The notes under the pieces were generated by a model. It was not told where the DNA came from, did not search any database, and saw only the letters and a program-made list of their open reading frames with translations. This document shows positions 1 to 11,827 of a stretch of 64,000 nucleotides of DNA, piece by piece. The translations under genes and the position numbers were made by a program. The stretch's first letter is position 1; each line of letters opens with the position of its first letter. Source of the DNA: Stereum hirsutum FP-91666 SS1 (lineage: Eukaryota > Basidiomycota > Agaricomycetes > Russulales > Stereaceae). The stretch covers positions 222,987 through 286,986 of the forward strand of contig NW_006763156.1 in the NCBI RefSeq assembly GCF_000264905.1. Reading direction: 5' to 3'.

Positions 1-57
1 TTGGTTGGTGTTGCAATTTTATATTGAATTGAACTCTACAGTCACTTTGATCTCTAC

Positions 58-1183
58 ATGTCCGATACATTCGAATGGGCATCCACCAAAGGGCTCACAA
101 CTCTCAGGCATATTATGGATACAATTCTACCGTATAATGCAGAGGAAAATCACGCTTATGAGTCTGCCTGTGTCCTCGATGGACGTGATCAGTTATGGAG
201 CGTGGAATCGGCCCAGCAGATGTCGGACGAACGGATTTTGACGACGAAGGACACTGGACTTGTTGATAGCGGTATCGAGTTCGAATCGGATGGATGGCAG
301 GGTAAAGGGACACTGGTATGGGAAGGAGATACAAACCTTGTTGGGGAAGTCATGATGGTCGTCGACATCGAGGATGTGGCAGAGGTGGGAGGTGCAGGGT
401 ACAGTAGTGACGACAAAGCGGATTCGGCGGAAGAGCAGGATGATGGGGATGAGAAGATCACCGAATGCGGCGGTGACGGTGACGAGAATGACGATACAGA
501 GGAAGAGAGGGAACAGGAAGAGGAGGAGGAGGAGGACGATATGGATGTGGACGACGTACCCAGCAAGGAAGGCAACACCGAACCCACGCTGATACCGAAG
601 AACCGTCGCCGATCTCGCAGGAGCAAGGAGAAGGCCTGCATTGCCTTCTTGCTGATCATCGCAGCCTGGGCACAAGACAAATGCATACAACGTCAGACCA
701 ACATCGTGTTCAACGGGATTGGAGCTGTGGGGACTCACCGAGACTGCGGTCGATGCAGTGTGTGTAGGCAACATTATTCCTGAGCCTCGACCTCTGAAGG
801 CCCAACCCAGCTCTGCATCAGCCCAAGGACCCATGGTGATTGACAAGGTCCCGGACAATACTTTCCAATACCTACAACTCAACCAAAAGGACCGAAAAAA
901 AGTCGCTCAGAAAATTGCTGCCTGGGTGCGCGAAGTCCGTCTACAAAGCGCACGACATGCCGACTTGCTCTGCATTCGGAGTAGTCAGTTTCTTTCCGAG
1001 GCGTATATCGACGCAAGCACCAGTGAATTTCACCTACTCACCTCGAAGTATGACTTGAAGAGGCGACTTGTGGGATGGAATGGCAGGCGAACAAGGCGCA
1101 CGGTGGCCACCGGTGCAGCCACATCTGAGTCCAAACTACGCGCAAGAGAATTCACGCTCCGCCCCAAAGGACCCACTCTGTAA
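58..1183 (+). CDS. hypothetical acidic protein, structure uncertain
   Basis: Two overlapping open frames (58-783 and 719-1183) probably belong to one spliced gene; I could not fix the junction. The first part has a long Asp/Glu-rich stretch (about residues 110-175), then a basic patch RRRSRR and a cysteine cluster ending DCGRCSVC. The second part has a charged helical stretch, RKKVAQKIAAWVREVR. The layout of an acidic linker, a Cys pair and a terminal charged helix recalls the C-terminal tails of some agaricomycete RecQ-like helicases, but no helicase motif lies in the window, so this is a guess. It lies just upstream of the palindromic MITE and the duplicated block. The true 5' end may be outside the window, and it may be a gene fragment. 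Confidence 0.3.
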
Positions 1184-1204
1184 GCCACCCGCTTGGAAAC
1201 ACGA

Positions 1205-1721
1205 CACTGGAGGCAAAGTTCGATAAGTCTCACGGATATATTTTGAACATAGGTAGAATTTACTCGTAAAGTAATCTGCATGGGCCTCACGAATAGAGCC
1301 CGATGATTTTCAGAATAGAGTTCCTGATAAATTCAAACAAGGATTGAACAGGAAAAATATGAATATCGTGATCAGAGTCACGCAGAACTTACTGCAGCTT
1401 GTAATCCCAAAATACTCCCCCTAAAGGCACGGAATCTATAGCGGAATATATTTCCCCGCCAAAGTTGGCGGGGAAATATATTCCACAGTGGATGCCGAGC
1501 TTATCGGCTGGATATTTTGAGGTTATCGTCCAAAATAAATTCTGCGTAGTGCTGATCGCCATATCTTTAATTTCGCTGTATACCTTTGTTTGGATTTATC
1601 AATGACTTTATCGCCAAAACAGTCCTCACTTCGGCAGTGCATGGATGTAAAATATTTTGCAAGTTCTTTCCGTGTACCTTCAAAATATATTCTTCAGACA
1701 TATCGAACTTTGCCTCCAGTG
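1205..1721. mobile_element. 517-bp palindromic MITE with CACTG ends and 3-bp TSD
   Basis: The ends are inverted copies beginning CACTGGAGGCAAAGTTCGAT, flanked by the direct repeat CGA (1202-1204 and 1722-1724). The centre (1443-1484) is a perfect 20-bp-arm palindrome with an AG spacer. The two halves also align over their length, for example GATAAAT-CAAACAA and ACGCAGAA blocks in mirrored positions, so the whole element is an imperfect foldback. There is no open reading frame of note. CACTG ends and a 3-bp target duplication fit a non-autonomous CACTA/CMC-type element. Its ends differ from those of the Plavaka element at 2259-11827, so it does not appear to be a deletion derivative of it. Confidence 0.8.
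1443..1484. repeat. perfect 42-bp palindrome at the centre of the MITE
   Basis: The left arm is GGAATATATTTCCCCGCCAA, the spacer is AG, and the right arm is the exact reverse complement. The midpoint coincides with the midpoint of the 517-bp element. It would form a strong hairpin in single-stranded DNA or RNA. Confidence 0.9.
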
Positions 1722-2299
1722 CGACTACCTGATACGAGAGAACAATGAACTGAGACGCCTACATTGTCTCGTGTCGCGACTGCGTTCTCGTCTTTCATCC
1801 TTTCCCTCACACCACCGCATCCATCTCAAGCGTAATTTCTCCGTCTCAACACTCTCTTCGCACCATGCCAGCAGATTTCACAGTCCAATCCTCTGAGTGG
1901 CCCGTGAAAGGAGAAAGGGAAGTCGAGGCTTGGCTTCAGAGCGTTCGCAGCGACTGGAAGCAACTAATGAAAGTCAGAACGGCAACCCATGAGAACATCG
2001 AGAAAATCCTGGACGGCTTTATCGACTACTACCTCAAACCCCTATGGTACGACGAGGATGGTCCTGAGTTTATGAATGTCCAAGCTCCACCCACGCTACT
2101 ACGAGACGCCTTGTTCGAGAATCAAAGGAAACGGAAAACGATTAGAAAGGATATCGGCGCCTTGCATGGGAAGATTCCTCTGGCACGTCTTCTGCTGCTG
2201 GCCTGTACTGGTACGTGGTCTCGCCTTTCTTGTGCCTGCATGTACGATGCAGCACGCGCATCAGGAAAAACCTGCCGCGGTTTTCTAGGTCATATGTAG

Positions 2300-2744
2300 C
2301 CTTTTCGTACCTAAGTAGACACATTCGAGCACGACTACACACAAAAAGCCTAATGTATAATTTCCTGATTATTATCCACCCCCCTTGCTAGTTATTACTT
2401 GCTCGAGACAAGTCGGGCTAACTTAGACATATCTTTGAGACCGGATGCAAAGGACTAGCACAAGGTGGCGAGATCACACAATAAAATATGTCACTCCAGG
2501 GCTTCATTATGTGGAACAATGTGTGCTATTGGATGCTATCTAAGCAAAGCACAGGCACATGACAGGGTACTCAAACCAGCAGAGCAATGACAGTGATACA
2601 ACAAAGGAGTGACTGCAGTTAATGTAGATCAAATGAGTGTGGGGAGGTATGGTGTGAGGCATGGAGAGTTGAATCAACTAATATGAACGAAGAGGATGAA
2701 GAGAGACAACAGATTGCGACAAAGCACATGGAAAGAGAAAAGAT
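2300..2744. other. left subterminal region of Plavaka, no gene seen
   Basis: This is non-coding sequence between the left terminal repeat and the 3' end of the companion gene. Small open frames here are short and unlike known proteins. I see no further repeat structure. Confidence 0.5.
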
Positions 2745-5700
2745 CTATGCCGACGGGCCAGGCTCATCGGCCGCGAAGCGAGAAGCGATGAGAGCCGCAT
2801 CCCAATCATCATCAGCACCAATAGAGATGTCGTCATCGGAGCCGAACGCCCTAGAGAGGAAACACGGTTAGAAGGCGCAATGCGAAAAGGAACAGAGACG
2901 TACATAGCGGTCTCATAAAACTCAGAAAGGTACTGGCGATAAACATCGACACCAAACCTCTCACGAAGATCCTCAAAACGCTTGCAATACTGCCTGTAGG
3001 TGTGGTTGAAATTGTCGCGGGAGAACTCAATTGGGACATGGTGACCGCTCCGCCATTCAATCAGGGAGGCATAAACCTAAAACATGAATGAGGTACAGAA
3101 GAACATGTACAAGATGGAGACTTACCGCAACGGCAACAAATGCAATCATAGGGCCAGGAACACGGACGGGCGCAGCATCATCTTCGGAGCGAGCAATCCC
3201 AAGCTCACGAGAATGTATCTCGAGGAAGTTGGGCGAGCCGGATAGAAACTTCTTATGAAACGTCGAGAGAATTGATGGGTGGTAGAAGGGTCGGGCACGA
3301 TCAGGTTTCTAACATTGGTAGGTGTCAATATTTGTAAGACATGGTAGAACAGACTACGTACACCATTAGAACCGAGGGGGTAGAGAAGAGTGCACGCCGC
3401 CGTCAGGCGGAGAACCTCACGCGCACGGTCTGCGGCCTTGTTTGGCAAGTCGAACTCATCAAGCACGACACTATCCGCGATGTCGTGAACAGAGGATCGC
3501 ATGAGAGGGATTCGGGGCTCGAGCTGTCAATGAAAGAGTGGTCAGCAATAGATCCATCAATACAGATACAAACGAACACACCAAAGATCCGAACAACCGC
3601 GTATAAACGGGATCGTTCCAGATACGAGTCTCGATATCGTGATGACTCATACCTCGAAGGGCGGCAAGAAGGGCACCAACCTTCATATCAGCACGCGTAC
3701 GGCGGTCGGGAAACGCGTCAACGCCGTATATCTCGCATGCCAGATTTTCGAGGGCCGGCTCAAATACATCTTGCACGGGCTGCGGTTGGGCTCTGAGGGA
3801 TAGGAAGCGGCGGCCAGGTGCAGGGTGGACGAGCTCGATGTTGCGTGCTGGGAATTTAGTGGAACCAATTGGGATGGACGGTGGAGGCGGAGGAGGCGGA
3901 GGCGGAGGCGGAGCCGCAGCGGCAACAAGGGGCCCGTCGTCCTCATCATCAGTCAGAGTCTCGAGGGACTGAGACACTACTGTCAGTTGTGGGGTAGACG
4001 AGAAGAACGAGAGGATGTGCATACCGGCATGCTACTGGTACTGAGACGATGTGCTCGGACCGCCAACTCAGCTGGAGGGATGTTCTCTTTGTCTTCGGGC
4101 CACCTCGCATCCTATTGAAGTATCGATGTACATCAGACAGAGTACCTGTGAGTGAACAGAAAAAGCTGCGTACGAATGTGCCTGCGATGATGGCCTTCTT
4201 GATGGCCTTCTCCTTGGCAGCCTTGCGAGTTTGCTTTCGGTTAAGCCGCGCTGCAGCATCATTGAGGCCGACATCGCCACCTTCATCGTCGTCGTCTTGC
4301 TCGTGGTCTTCGTCGTCTGTGTCTCCTTCCGATGAGTCGGAAGGCTGGAACTCCTCCGACGAACCGCCACTGGACTCATCTTCGGCAGGTGGAGCCTTAG
4401 CCTTGTGAAAAACTGTTAGCACACTATTGAACATCACGAGGAAGTTTGGATAGACGAACCTTGCCCTTGTCGGCGAGGGGAATACGAGCGGAAATACGAG
4501 AAGCTGCACAATACGGTTGTTTGTTAGTACCAAGAAATATATTACAACATGGGGCAAACGTACGCAGACTACCTTCGGAGTCGGAACCGTCTAAGTTGGG
4601 AACCGTGCGACGACCTCCTACGGCTAATCAGTCCAATGCAAGTGTGTAAGGAGGGTCACAACGTACTTTTCGAAGATGAAAGCGACACTTTGCCAGAGAC
4701 TGTAAGTAAGAAATATCAGTCGATGAGGAGTACATGTGATAAGGATGGGACATACGAAGACTGGAATGCTTCGCCTTTTTCACGGGCACGGCCTCCGCAT
4801 CAGACTGAGGCTTACGCTTCGATGTCGGACCGGCCTTGATCGAAGACTTGCCCGTCGTTTTGATGCCTGTGCAGGGCATGCCACGAGTACCGAGACCCGT
4901 GAGTACCTGCCATGGATATTCGTCAGGCACACCATCAGGTACCTGTATCCGTGGATACAGATACTCGTTCCCACGGGTGTGTGCACGGATACAGGTCTGA
5001 TGCCGGGGCTCACAGGTACTCGTGGGAGAGTACCCGCCATATTTGGTATTTCCAGGCCGGAGCTTGCCTGAGGCCAGATGTTTGTCCAGCGACTCTCTCT
5101 CCTCACTCTCCTCCTCACTCTCTCCCACGTCCCCGAGCGTACACCACTGTGTGATGGAATTGACACGTCGTGTCGCCGTCAATGGTGGTGTCGCTCATCC
5201 TGTGTACTTGTTTCCATAAGGGTCTCGAGGGTCTTGACTCTCTGAGTGAATCAGTTTGGAGTCCCACCCCTTGCCATCGTAAAATCGCGCGTTCTCGCTC
5301 AATACCGCGTATATTTTGGATGTAGCACCATAAATCGACGCGCCTTGAGCTCCTGCATCGGGCCCTGTATTTTGTTTGACGAGAAACGGCCCGCTCGTCA
5401 TTGAGAACGGCGGTGTTGACCCTGGTGAGTCCCCATTACCCCTCCAACCGTAAAATTGCTCGTTCTCACTCAGTTTGGCGCGCGTTTCCGACGTTGTACG
5501 GTCAATCGACGCGTTTGGATGTCCATCATCGCCCCCTGTCCTTGGTTTGACGCGATTCGGCCCGCCCGTTGTCGAGAACGACGGTATTGACCTGGTGAGT
5601 ACCCCCTGCTTCCCTCTACAGTAAATGTCTTCGTTCTCACTCGATTCCGCGTACGTTTACGATATTGCGGGGTCAATCGACGCGGATTAACGTCCCGCAT

Positions 5701-6975
5701 CGCCCCCTGTCCTTGGTTTGACGCGATTCGGCCCGCCCGTCGTCTAGAAAAATAATATTGACCTGGTGAGTACCCCCTCCTACTTTCTATCATAAACGTG
5801 CTCGTTCTCACTCAATACCGCGTACGTTTACGATGTTGCGGGGTCGATCGACGCGGATTAATGTACCTCATCGCCCTCTGTCCTTGTTTTGACGCGATTT
5901 GGCCCGCCTGTCATCGAGAACGACAGTAGTAACCTGGTGAGTACTCCCTGCCCCCTTCTATCGTAAATTTGCTCGTTCTCACTCAATGTCACGTACATTT
6001 GTGATGTTGCATGGTCAATCGTCGCATATGGATGTCCCGCATACCATCCCATCCTTGGTTTGACGCGATTTGGACTACCCGTTGTCGAGAACGACGACAT
6101 CGACCTGGTGAGTACCCCCTCCTACCTCCTATCGTAAATGTCTTCGTTCTCACTCAATTCCACGTACATTTACAACCTTGCGGGGTCGATCAACGCGTGT
6201 TGATGTCCCGCATCGCTTCCCGTACTTGATCCGACGCGATTCGGCCCATTCGTTGTCGAGAACGACGACATTGACCTAGTAAGTACCCCCTCCTACCTTC
6301 TATTGTAAATTTGCTCGTTCTCACTCAACTCTGCTTACATTTGTGATCTTGCGGGGTAGATAGACCCGTGTTGATGTACCGCATCGCCCTCTGTACTTGT
6401 TTTGATGTGATACGGCCCACTCATCATTGGGAATAATGGTTATTGATTTGGTGAGTACCACTCCACCCCCTTCCCCAGCTCATATTTGCCACAGTACCCA
6501 CGGGTACCCCTCAGGTACCTTCAAGGTACCCGTGGATTGATTCTATCCATGAGTACCTGCCCATCGGCAAGTACCTGTATCCGTGGATATGGATACCCGC
6601 TCCCACGGATGCCACCCCGGATACAGGTGTGGCCTCTGAGGGAACAGGTACTTGTTCCCACGGATACAGGTACTCGCACGGATATAATCGTGGCATGCCC
6701 TGTGCCTGTGGCGGAGAGCGTCTTCTTCGTCTTCTTAGCAAGGGCTTCCCATGCTGTCCAAACATCAGACTAAGGCGGAAAGATATAGATGTAGTATATT
6801 CATACCCTTAGACGCGCTCGCTTTAGAGGCTCGCATACTGGTGGGTGCTGTGCGTAGAAAGAAACCAACGAAACATTAGCCAGCCTACAAGGAGACAAGG
6901 ACACGGCGAGAACACACCTTCGGGAACAACACTAACAACAGTGTTCTTAGAAACTTTGATGCTGGAGCCTGCCAT
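2745..6975 (-). CDS. DUF6532-like companion gene of the Plavaka element, disrupted
   Basis: The gene has many exons. It starts at the ATG at 6975 (MAGSSIKVSKNTVVSVVPE) and ends at the TAG at 2745. The N-terminal half is basic and Ser/Lys-rich, with nuclear-signal-like PTSKRKPQ and PVKKAKH. A strongly acidic stretch follows (about 4250-4380), then a KQTRKAAKEKAIKKA helix and a poly-proline run (about 3890-3910). The C-terminal half contains LIEWRSGHHVPIEFS and YRQYLSEFYETAM, which recall the uncharacterised DUF6532 domain of agaricomycete proteins. A hAT-like element inserted in exon 3 (4872-6702) introduces stops. Without the element and one target copy the codons on either side join in frame. 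The gene runs divergently from the transposase, so it is probably a second element-encoded protein. Its function is unknown. Confidence 0.6.
4872..6702. mobile_element. 1831-bp non-autonomous hAT-like element
   Basis: The terminal inverted repeat is CAGGGCATGCCACGA at both ends. It is flanked by the perfect 8-bp direct repeat TGCCTGTG (4864-4871 and 6703-6710). An 8-bp duplication and CAGGG ends are the hAT signature. Both subterminal regions are packed with copies of a motif like TACCTGTATCCGTGGATAC in both orientations, as expected for transposase-binding sites. There is no transposase gene. The core is a 171-bp tandem repeat. It lies in an exon of the Plavaka companion gene. Confidence 0.9.
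5250..6455. repeat. 171-bp tandem repeat, about seven copies
   Basis: The phrase CCTGGTGAGTACCCCC or a close variant occurs at 5421, 5591, 5762, 5933, 6104, 6275 and 6446, with a diverged copy near 5252. The spacing is 170-171 bp throughout. Each unit also has TCGTTCTCACTCAAT, a GGGGTCGATCGACGCG block and TTTGACGCGATTCGGCCC in the same order. Copies differ by scattered substitutions. The array fills the interior of the hAT-like element. Confidence 0.9.
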
Positions 6976-8156
6976 ACTTGTCGGAAGGAGATCGAAAGGG
7001 TAGGAAGGGCGCGAAAAAGGTCGAAGGAAGAGCAAGATGACGAGGAATCTAAGAGAGAAAGGGAAGCTGTGATCAACACAGGAAGGATGGGAAGTGATTG
7101 AATGAAGAGATAGAAGAACGTACCATGGCCATTTTATATCTGAATGAGGGTGTCTGCGAGGGAGTAGAGAGGACAGTCGGTGGTCAGGAGCAAGAAGGAA
7201 CGACGCGCGTCGCCTCTCAAGATAAGCGCCGGCACGCTGGCGAATTTCAAACTCCGCCGTAGGACGCGCCCTGCCACGCCTCCTTTCCCGCCACTCTTTC
7301 TCCCTCCGTCTTGAATCTCTCCGCTGTTCTCTGCCCTACTGGGTTATCTGCGAGGGTCATAGTACATCTCACCACCCGGACACGCTAGATCTGCGTGGTA
7401 TTGGGGTCTCCAAGGGTGCTTAACACCCTGGTTGCCAGTCTTTTGTCTATGCTCATGACACTGGACGCCTCTGTCGATGTGTAATTCGACTTCTGCGTGT
7501 CTGACTTCAATTGCTTGGTGTACCAGGGTGTACCTCTCAGGTCAGTAACTCCTATTTTATGCCCTGTTCCTGTGTCTAAATTCGCAATATTTCTCAGATT
7601 TTTATTCGCTATGACTGTTTTATGCAATGTGGTGCACATGTGATTGTTCCCTGTACCGTTCTTTTGGTGAGTATCTGACACTCGTTGATGTACTCAGCGG
7701 GCTGAAAAGAACCGGCATTCGATCTCGACTTCACTGGGCATGCCAATGGAACAGACGTCAACTGGATTTTGAGTTGACGTGCGGATGTCCATTGGTGTCC
7801 ATCGACGACACCAGCCAGATTATCTCAAGAACGAAGACAACATGGCCCAGTGAGTCTGCAATAACATGAACACCATTCTAATAGAAACTGACCGGCTGAC
7901 TGTGCCTGCAGGTTGCAATAACATTCGGATACCACCTTCCACCGGTTCTGTACCGCCATCCGCCCCGACTATCACACCAGCACACAATACCCGCCTCGCT
8001 CGCCACATTCGTCACGCCACCCTCCGCTTTTCGTACTGCGAAGTCCTTGATACCTTGTTGGTTGCATCATCCTCGTAAGTCGTATAATCTGTGCGTATAT
8101 TTCTTTCGAGATTTTTGGCTAGTAATAAACTCATATCCACATATCTACAGCGAATC
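6976..8156. promoter_or_regulatory. divergent intergenic region of the Plavaka element
   Basis: About 1.18 kb lies between the starts of the companion gene (-) and the transposase gene (+). It must hold both promoters. Only short open frames unlike known proteins are seen. I could not identify a core promoter element. Confidence 0.45.
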
Positions 8157-11100
8157 ATGGCCACTTTGCCCACTTGTCGCGGTTGCGCAAAGACTTTCAA
8201 GCGTGACTCCGACCTTATTCGCCACCTTCGGAACTCCAAGGACCAGCGTTGCGCACTTGTGGCCCAAGAAGAACTCGAATATGTGCCTCAGCCAGGGCCA
8301 GAGGTTGAGATGGAGGACACTGATGTCTGGGCGGGCGATTTTTTCGGTTCTCATGATCAGTACGACGAGACGGACTTCCCCATGTCCGTTGAAGACATCC
8401 AGAACCAACATACGCACCACTTTGGTGGCGAGGGTTCTGTCCACGCCGGACCGTCTCGCTTTTCGGGAGCGATGTCCAGCTCAGATGAGGAAGGGGAAGG
8501 TGCAGGTCTACCTGTACCGGGGCTGGAAGAGATCAATGAGTCGGAGGAAGAAGACGAAGGTGATGGAGAGGACGACGATTCCGACATCGACAATATTGAC
8601 GCCGCTCACATTGCTCGACTCGTCAATCAGATCGGCGGTCTTTCCCTTCCCACCTCCCGCGCTCTCTCGCCCTCGCCGTCGCACTCCAGCAGCTCTTCGA
8701 GCTCGTATGCACCAAGTTTGTCTTCGTCTTCGTCGCAGTCCACGGACGGCCTTTCCGAAGAGTTTGGTCGTGTTCTTGATGACGACGAGCTCCAGAGGAT
8801 TCATGAGCAGCTCTCGTCAAAACCAGTGGTCGAGAAATTCCCGAACCACCTAGGAAATCCCGGCGCACCCGTCTCACGCGACCACCGCCATGCATACGAA
8901 AGGTCGCGAGATGCCCTCGAAGACGACAACAACGTGTACGCACCACTCTCTTCTCAACTGGAGTGGGACTTTGCACGGTGGGCGAAGCTGCGTGGACCGA
9001 GCTCGACGGCCCTCACGGAGCTTCTCAAAATTGAGGGTGTACGTTGTTCACTCTCCGTTGTTCCATATTACCCGCTCACTGTGTTTCCAGTTTCGTGAGC
9101 GGCTAGGTATCTCATTCAAGACGGCAAAGGAACTGGATTCCATCATCGACAACGAGCTTCCTGGTCGCCCGGCATTCAAGCATCACCCAATCGAGTTCGC
9201 AGACCACACGTACTCGACCTTCCTCCGCGACATCATTCCTAGCATCCGTGCGCTCTGGAGTGATCCCGAGCTCTCGCCGTACCTCATTTTGGCACCAGAA
9301 CGCCACTATGCCGATGAGAACAAGACCGTGCGACTCTATTTCGACATGCATACTGGTCGATGGTGGTGGCGCACTCAAGTGAGTCTTTTTGATAGCTCGC
9401 TTGTGGTTTTGTTCTAAATATGGCCCTACCAGATCGAGCTTGAGCGTGAGCGCCCCGGAGCCACAATCATACCCGTTATCATCTCTTCCGACAAGACGCA
9501 GCTCACGCTCTTTCGCAACAAGAGCGCATACCCCATCTACCTCACCATCGGAAACATCCCGAAGGAGCTCCGACGCAAGCCATCTTTTCGCTCGCAGATC
9601 CTCATGGGCTATTTACCAACCGAGTCCCTCAAGCATATCAAGAACGCTGATACACGACGCCTCGCCCTCGCGCACCTCTTTCACGCATGCATGCGTCGTC
9701 TTATGTCGCCACTTAAGGAGGCTGGCTTACACGGTGTCAACATGACGAGCGGGGTTGGTGTGACGAGGCGCTGCCACCCGCTTTTCGCGGTCTTCGTTGG
9801 TGATTACCCGGAGCAGTGCCTCGTCACACTCGTCAAGAACGGGGACTGCGTTATCTGCCCCACAGTTCACGACGATCTTGGGGAGGTGGGCTACACACGA
9901 CGCATGCGCGATTTCGAAGATGTGCTCGATGCTCTCGATCATGGGCCACCAGACGGAGATCCCGACACTTTCATAGCGACATGTACCGCAGCAGGTATCC
10001 GTCCTATCTCACATCCCTTCTGGTACGATCTCCCGTACGTCAACGTGTTCGCAGCCATCACTCCCGATCTCCTCCACCAACTCTCCCAGGGCGTCATGAA
10101 ACACCTCTTAAAGTGGCTGAAGGAGATCTTCGGTGCCGCTGAGATAGATGCTCGGTGCGCGGCTCTACCACCAAACCACAATTTACGCCACTTCGCCAAC
10201 GGCATTACCAGCATGAAGCGCGTGTCTGGGTCCGAGCACCGAGACATGTGCCGTATTCTGCTTGGACTCGTTGTTGACCTTCCCCTACCCCACGGTCTTT
10301 CCTCCGCTCGTCTCATTCGCGCTGTTCGTGCTTTACTCGATTTCTTCTATCTAGCCCAATACCCCGTCCATTCATCGTCAGAGGAAGATCCTGCTAATGA
10401 GCCTCGCCCTCCCTCGTCCCTCGATCTCCTCGAAGATGCGCTTACGCGCTTTCACGATAACCGCGACATATTCATCGAGCTCGGCGTGCGCGACAACTTT
10501 AACATCCCGAAACTCCATACCCTCCGTCATTATGTTCCATCCATCAAACTCTTCGGCACTACCGACAACTACAACACCGAATACACCGAGCGCCTACACA
10601 TTGACATGGCCAAGAACGCCTACCGTTCCACGAACCGCCGTGACGAGTATCCCCAAATGACCACATGGCTCGAACGGAAGGAGAAGATCGAGCGACACGC
10701 TCTCTTCGTCCAATGGCGGCTCGACGGGTGTCCGCCCCTGACCAAACCAGCGATCCCACATCACACCCATATCAAAATGACTCGCAATCCCACTCTCAAG
10801 TCCGTATCGTTCGACGATCTTGCCGCAGACTATGGCGCGCACTCCTTTCGCACCGAGCTCGCCAAGTTCATCATTAGGCACCAGAACGAGATGTATACGG
10901 AGAACCGGATTGCGCGTGAGGCGGAGGACATATTCCTCGGGTTCGACCGGGTCCCCGTCTATCATAAGGTAAAATTTTGGTTGCGAGATCCTCATGGGCG
11001 TGAACTTGCCCAAGATACTCTCGATGTCGCACATTGTCGACCGCTCCATACGCCACCGGTTCCTCGAGGCAAGAGCAAGGCCAAATCCAAGTCTCGGCTA

Positions 11101-11574
11101 CCTATTCCCTCTCGCTTTGACACGGTACTCGTGGATGTCGGTGCCAATGGGCAATCTGGTGTCAAAGGTCTGTATTTTCACCTCATACCTCTCAGGTTTC
11201 ATCTTATTCAATACTTGGATACAGGCTACCGTGTTGCCCAGCTTCGCGCTGTTTTTCGAATCCCTGACCGCGTCCTTGACGAGCTTTTCCCCGCCACACC
11301 ACCGCCACGCCACCTTGCTTATGTGGAGTGGTTCAAACCATTCACGACTGTTAACGGTAATCATCGCATGTACAAAGTCAGTCGTGCCATCCAGAATGGT
11401 GTACGCTCAGCGAGCATCATTCCCGTTGCCAGCATCCGACGTAGTGTACACTTGTTTCCTCTGTTCGGCCCTCACGTACCGGATGGCTGGACAACCAACA
11501 CATCGTTGGAACTAGCTACTAGTTTTTACCTCAACCCTACCCTCGATCGTCTCTCCCATATTTCACTCTACTAA
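8157..11574 (+). CDS. Plavaka-family transposase
   Basis: The four exons are 8157-9038, 9091-9378, 9433-11167 and 11225-11574, giving 1084 residues with no internal stop. The N-terminus carries a Cys/His finger, TCRGCAKTFKRDSDLIRHL, followed by an acidic Ser-rich linker. The core has the phrases typical of Plavaka transposases: IISSDKTQLTLFRNKSAYPI, YLTIGNIPKELRR, TPDLLHQLSQGVMKHLLKW, LLDFFYLAQYPVH and NTEYTERLHIDMAKNAYR. The ATG at 8157 is chosen because it directly precedes the finger and follows AG-rich leader sequence. The protein would bind element ends and catalyse excision and integration. The intact frame suggests the element was recently active. I did not locate the full catalytic triad with certainty. 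Confidence 0.9.
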
Positions 11575-11827
11575 ATTATTATTTGTATGTGACTGCATTA
11601 ATCTAAGTTGACTTTATTACTCTTGGGCCACAGCTGTTTTGAACATAAATTGTGCTTTCTCGCTTATCACACAGCCAAGTTAGGCTTTCTTGTTGAATAT
11701 TATGCTACATTGGCCGATATTTAATGCACCCTCAGCTTGAATAGGGTAAATTGATCATCGATAGCCTATTTTCGCGCATTTCGAGCTGGATTAGCCCGAA
11801 ACTTAGCGGGGGAGGTTTTTCCTGATG
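11575..11827. other. right subterminal region of Plavaka
   Basis: This short AT-rich stretch lies between the transposase stop and the right terminal inverted repeat. It contains no gene. Confidence 0.5.

Larger units (their letters stand above)
2259..11827 (+). mobile_element. 9.57-kb Plavaka-type DNA transposon
   Basis: The ends are inverted: the left begins CATCAGGAAAAACCT and the right is its reverse complement. The flanking dinucleotide CG (2257-2258, 11828-11829) is present once at the matching point of the uninterrupted copy B (about 18844-18850), so CG is the likely target duplication. Inside are a transposase gene reading right (8157-11574) and a divergent companion gene reading left (6975-2745). 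The companion carries a further 1831-bp insertion. Plavaka is a CACTA/CMC-related family of fungal DNA transposons. The short duplication fits that superfamily only loosely, and GCG would also be possible if the element end is asymmetric. Confidence 0.9.

Noticed and set aside
2683..2905. Open frames on both strands at the 3' end of the companion gene
   Set aside because: They are explained by a 54-nt intron and the last exon of the minus-strand gene, which ends at 2745.
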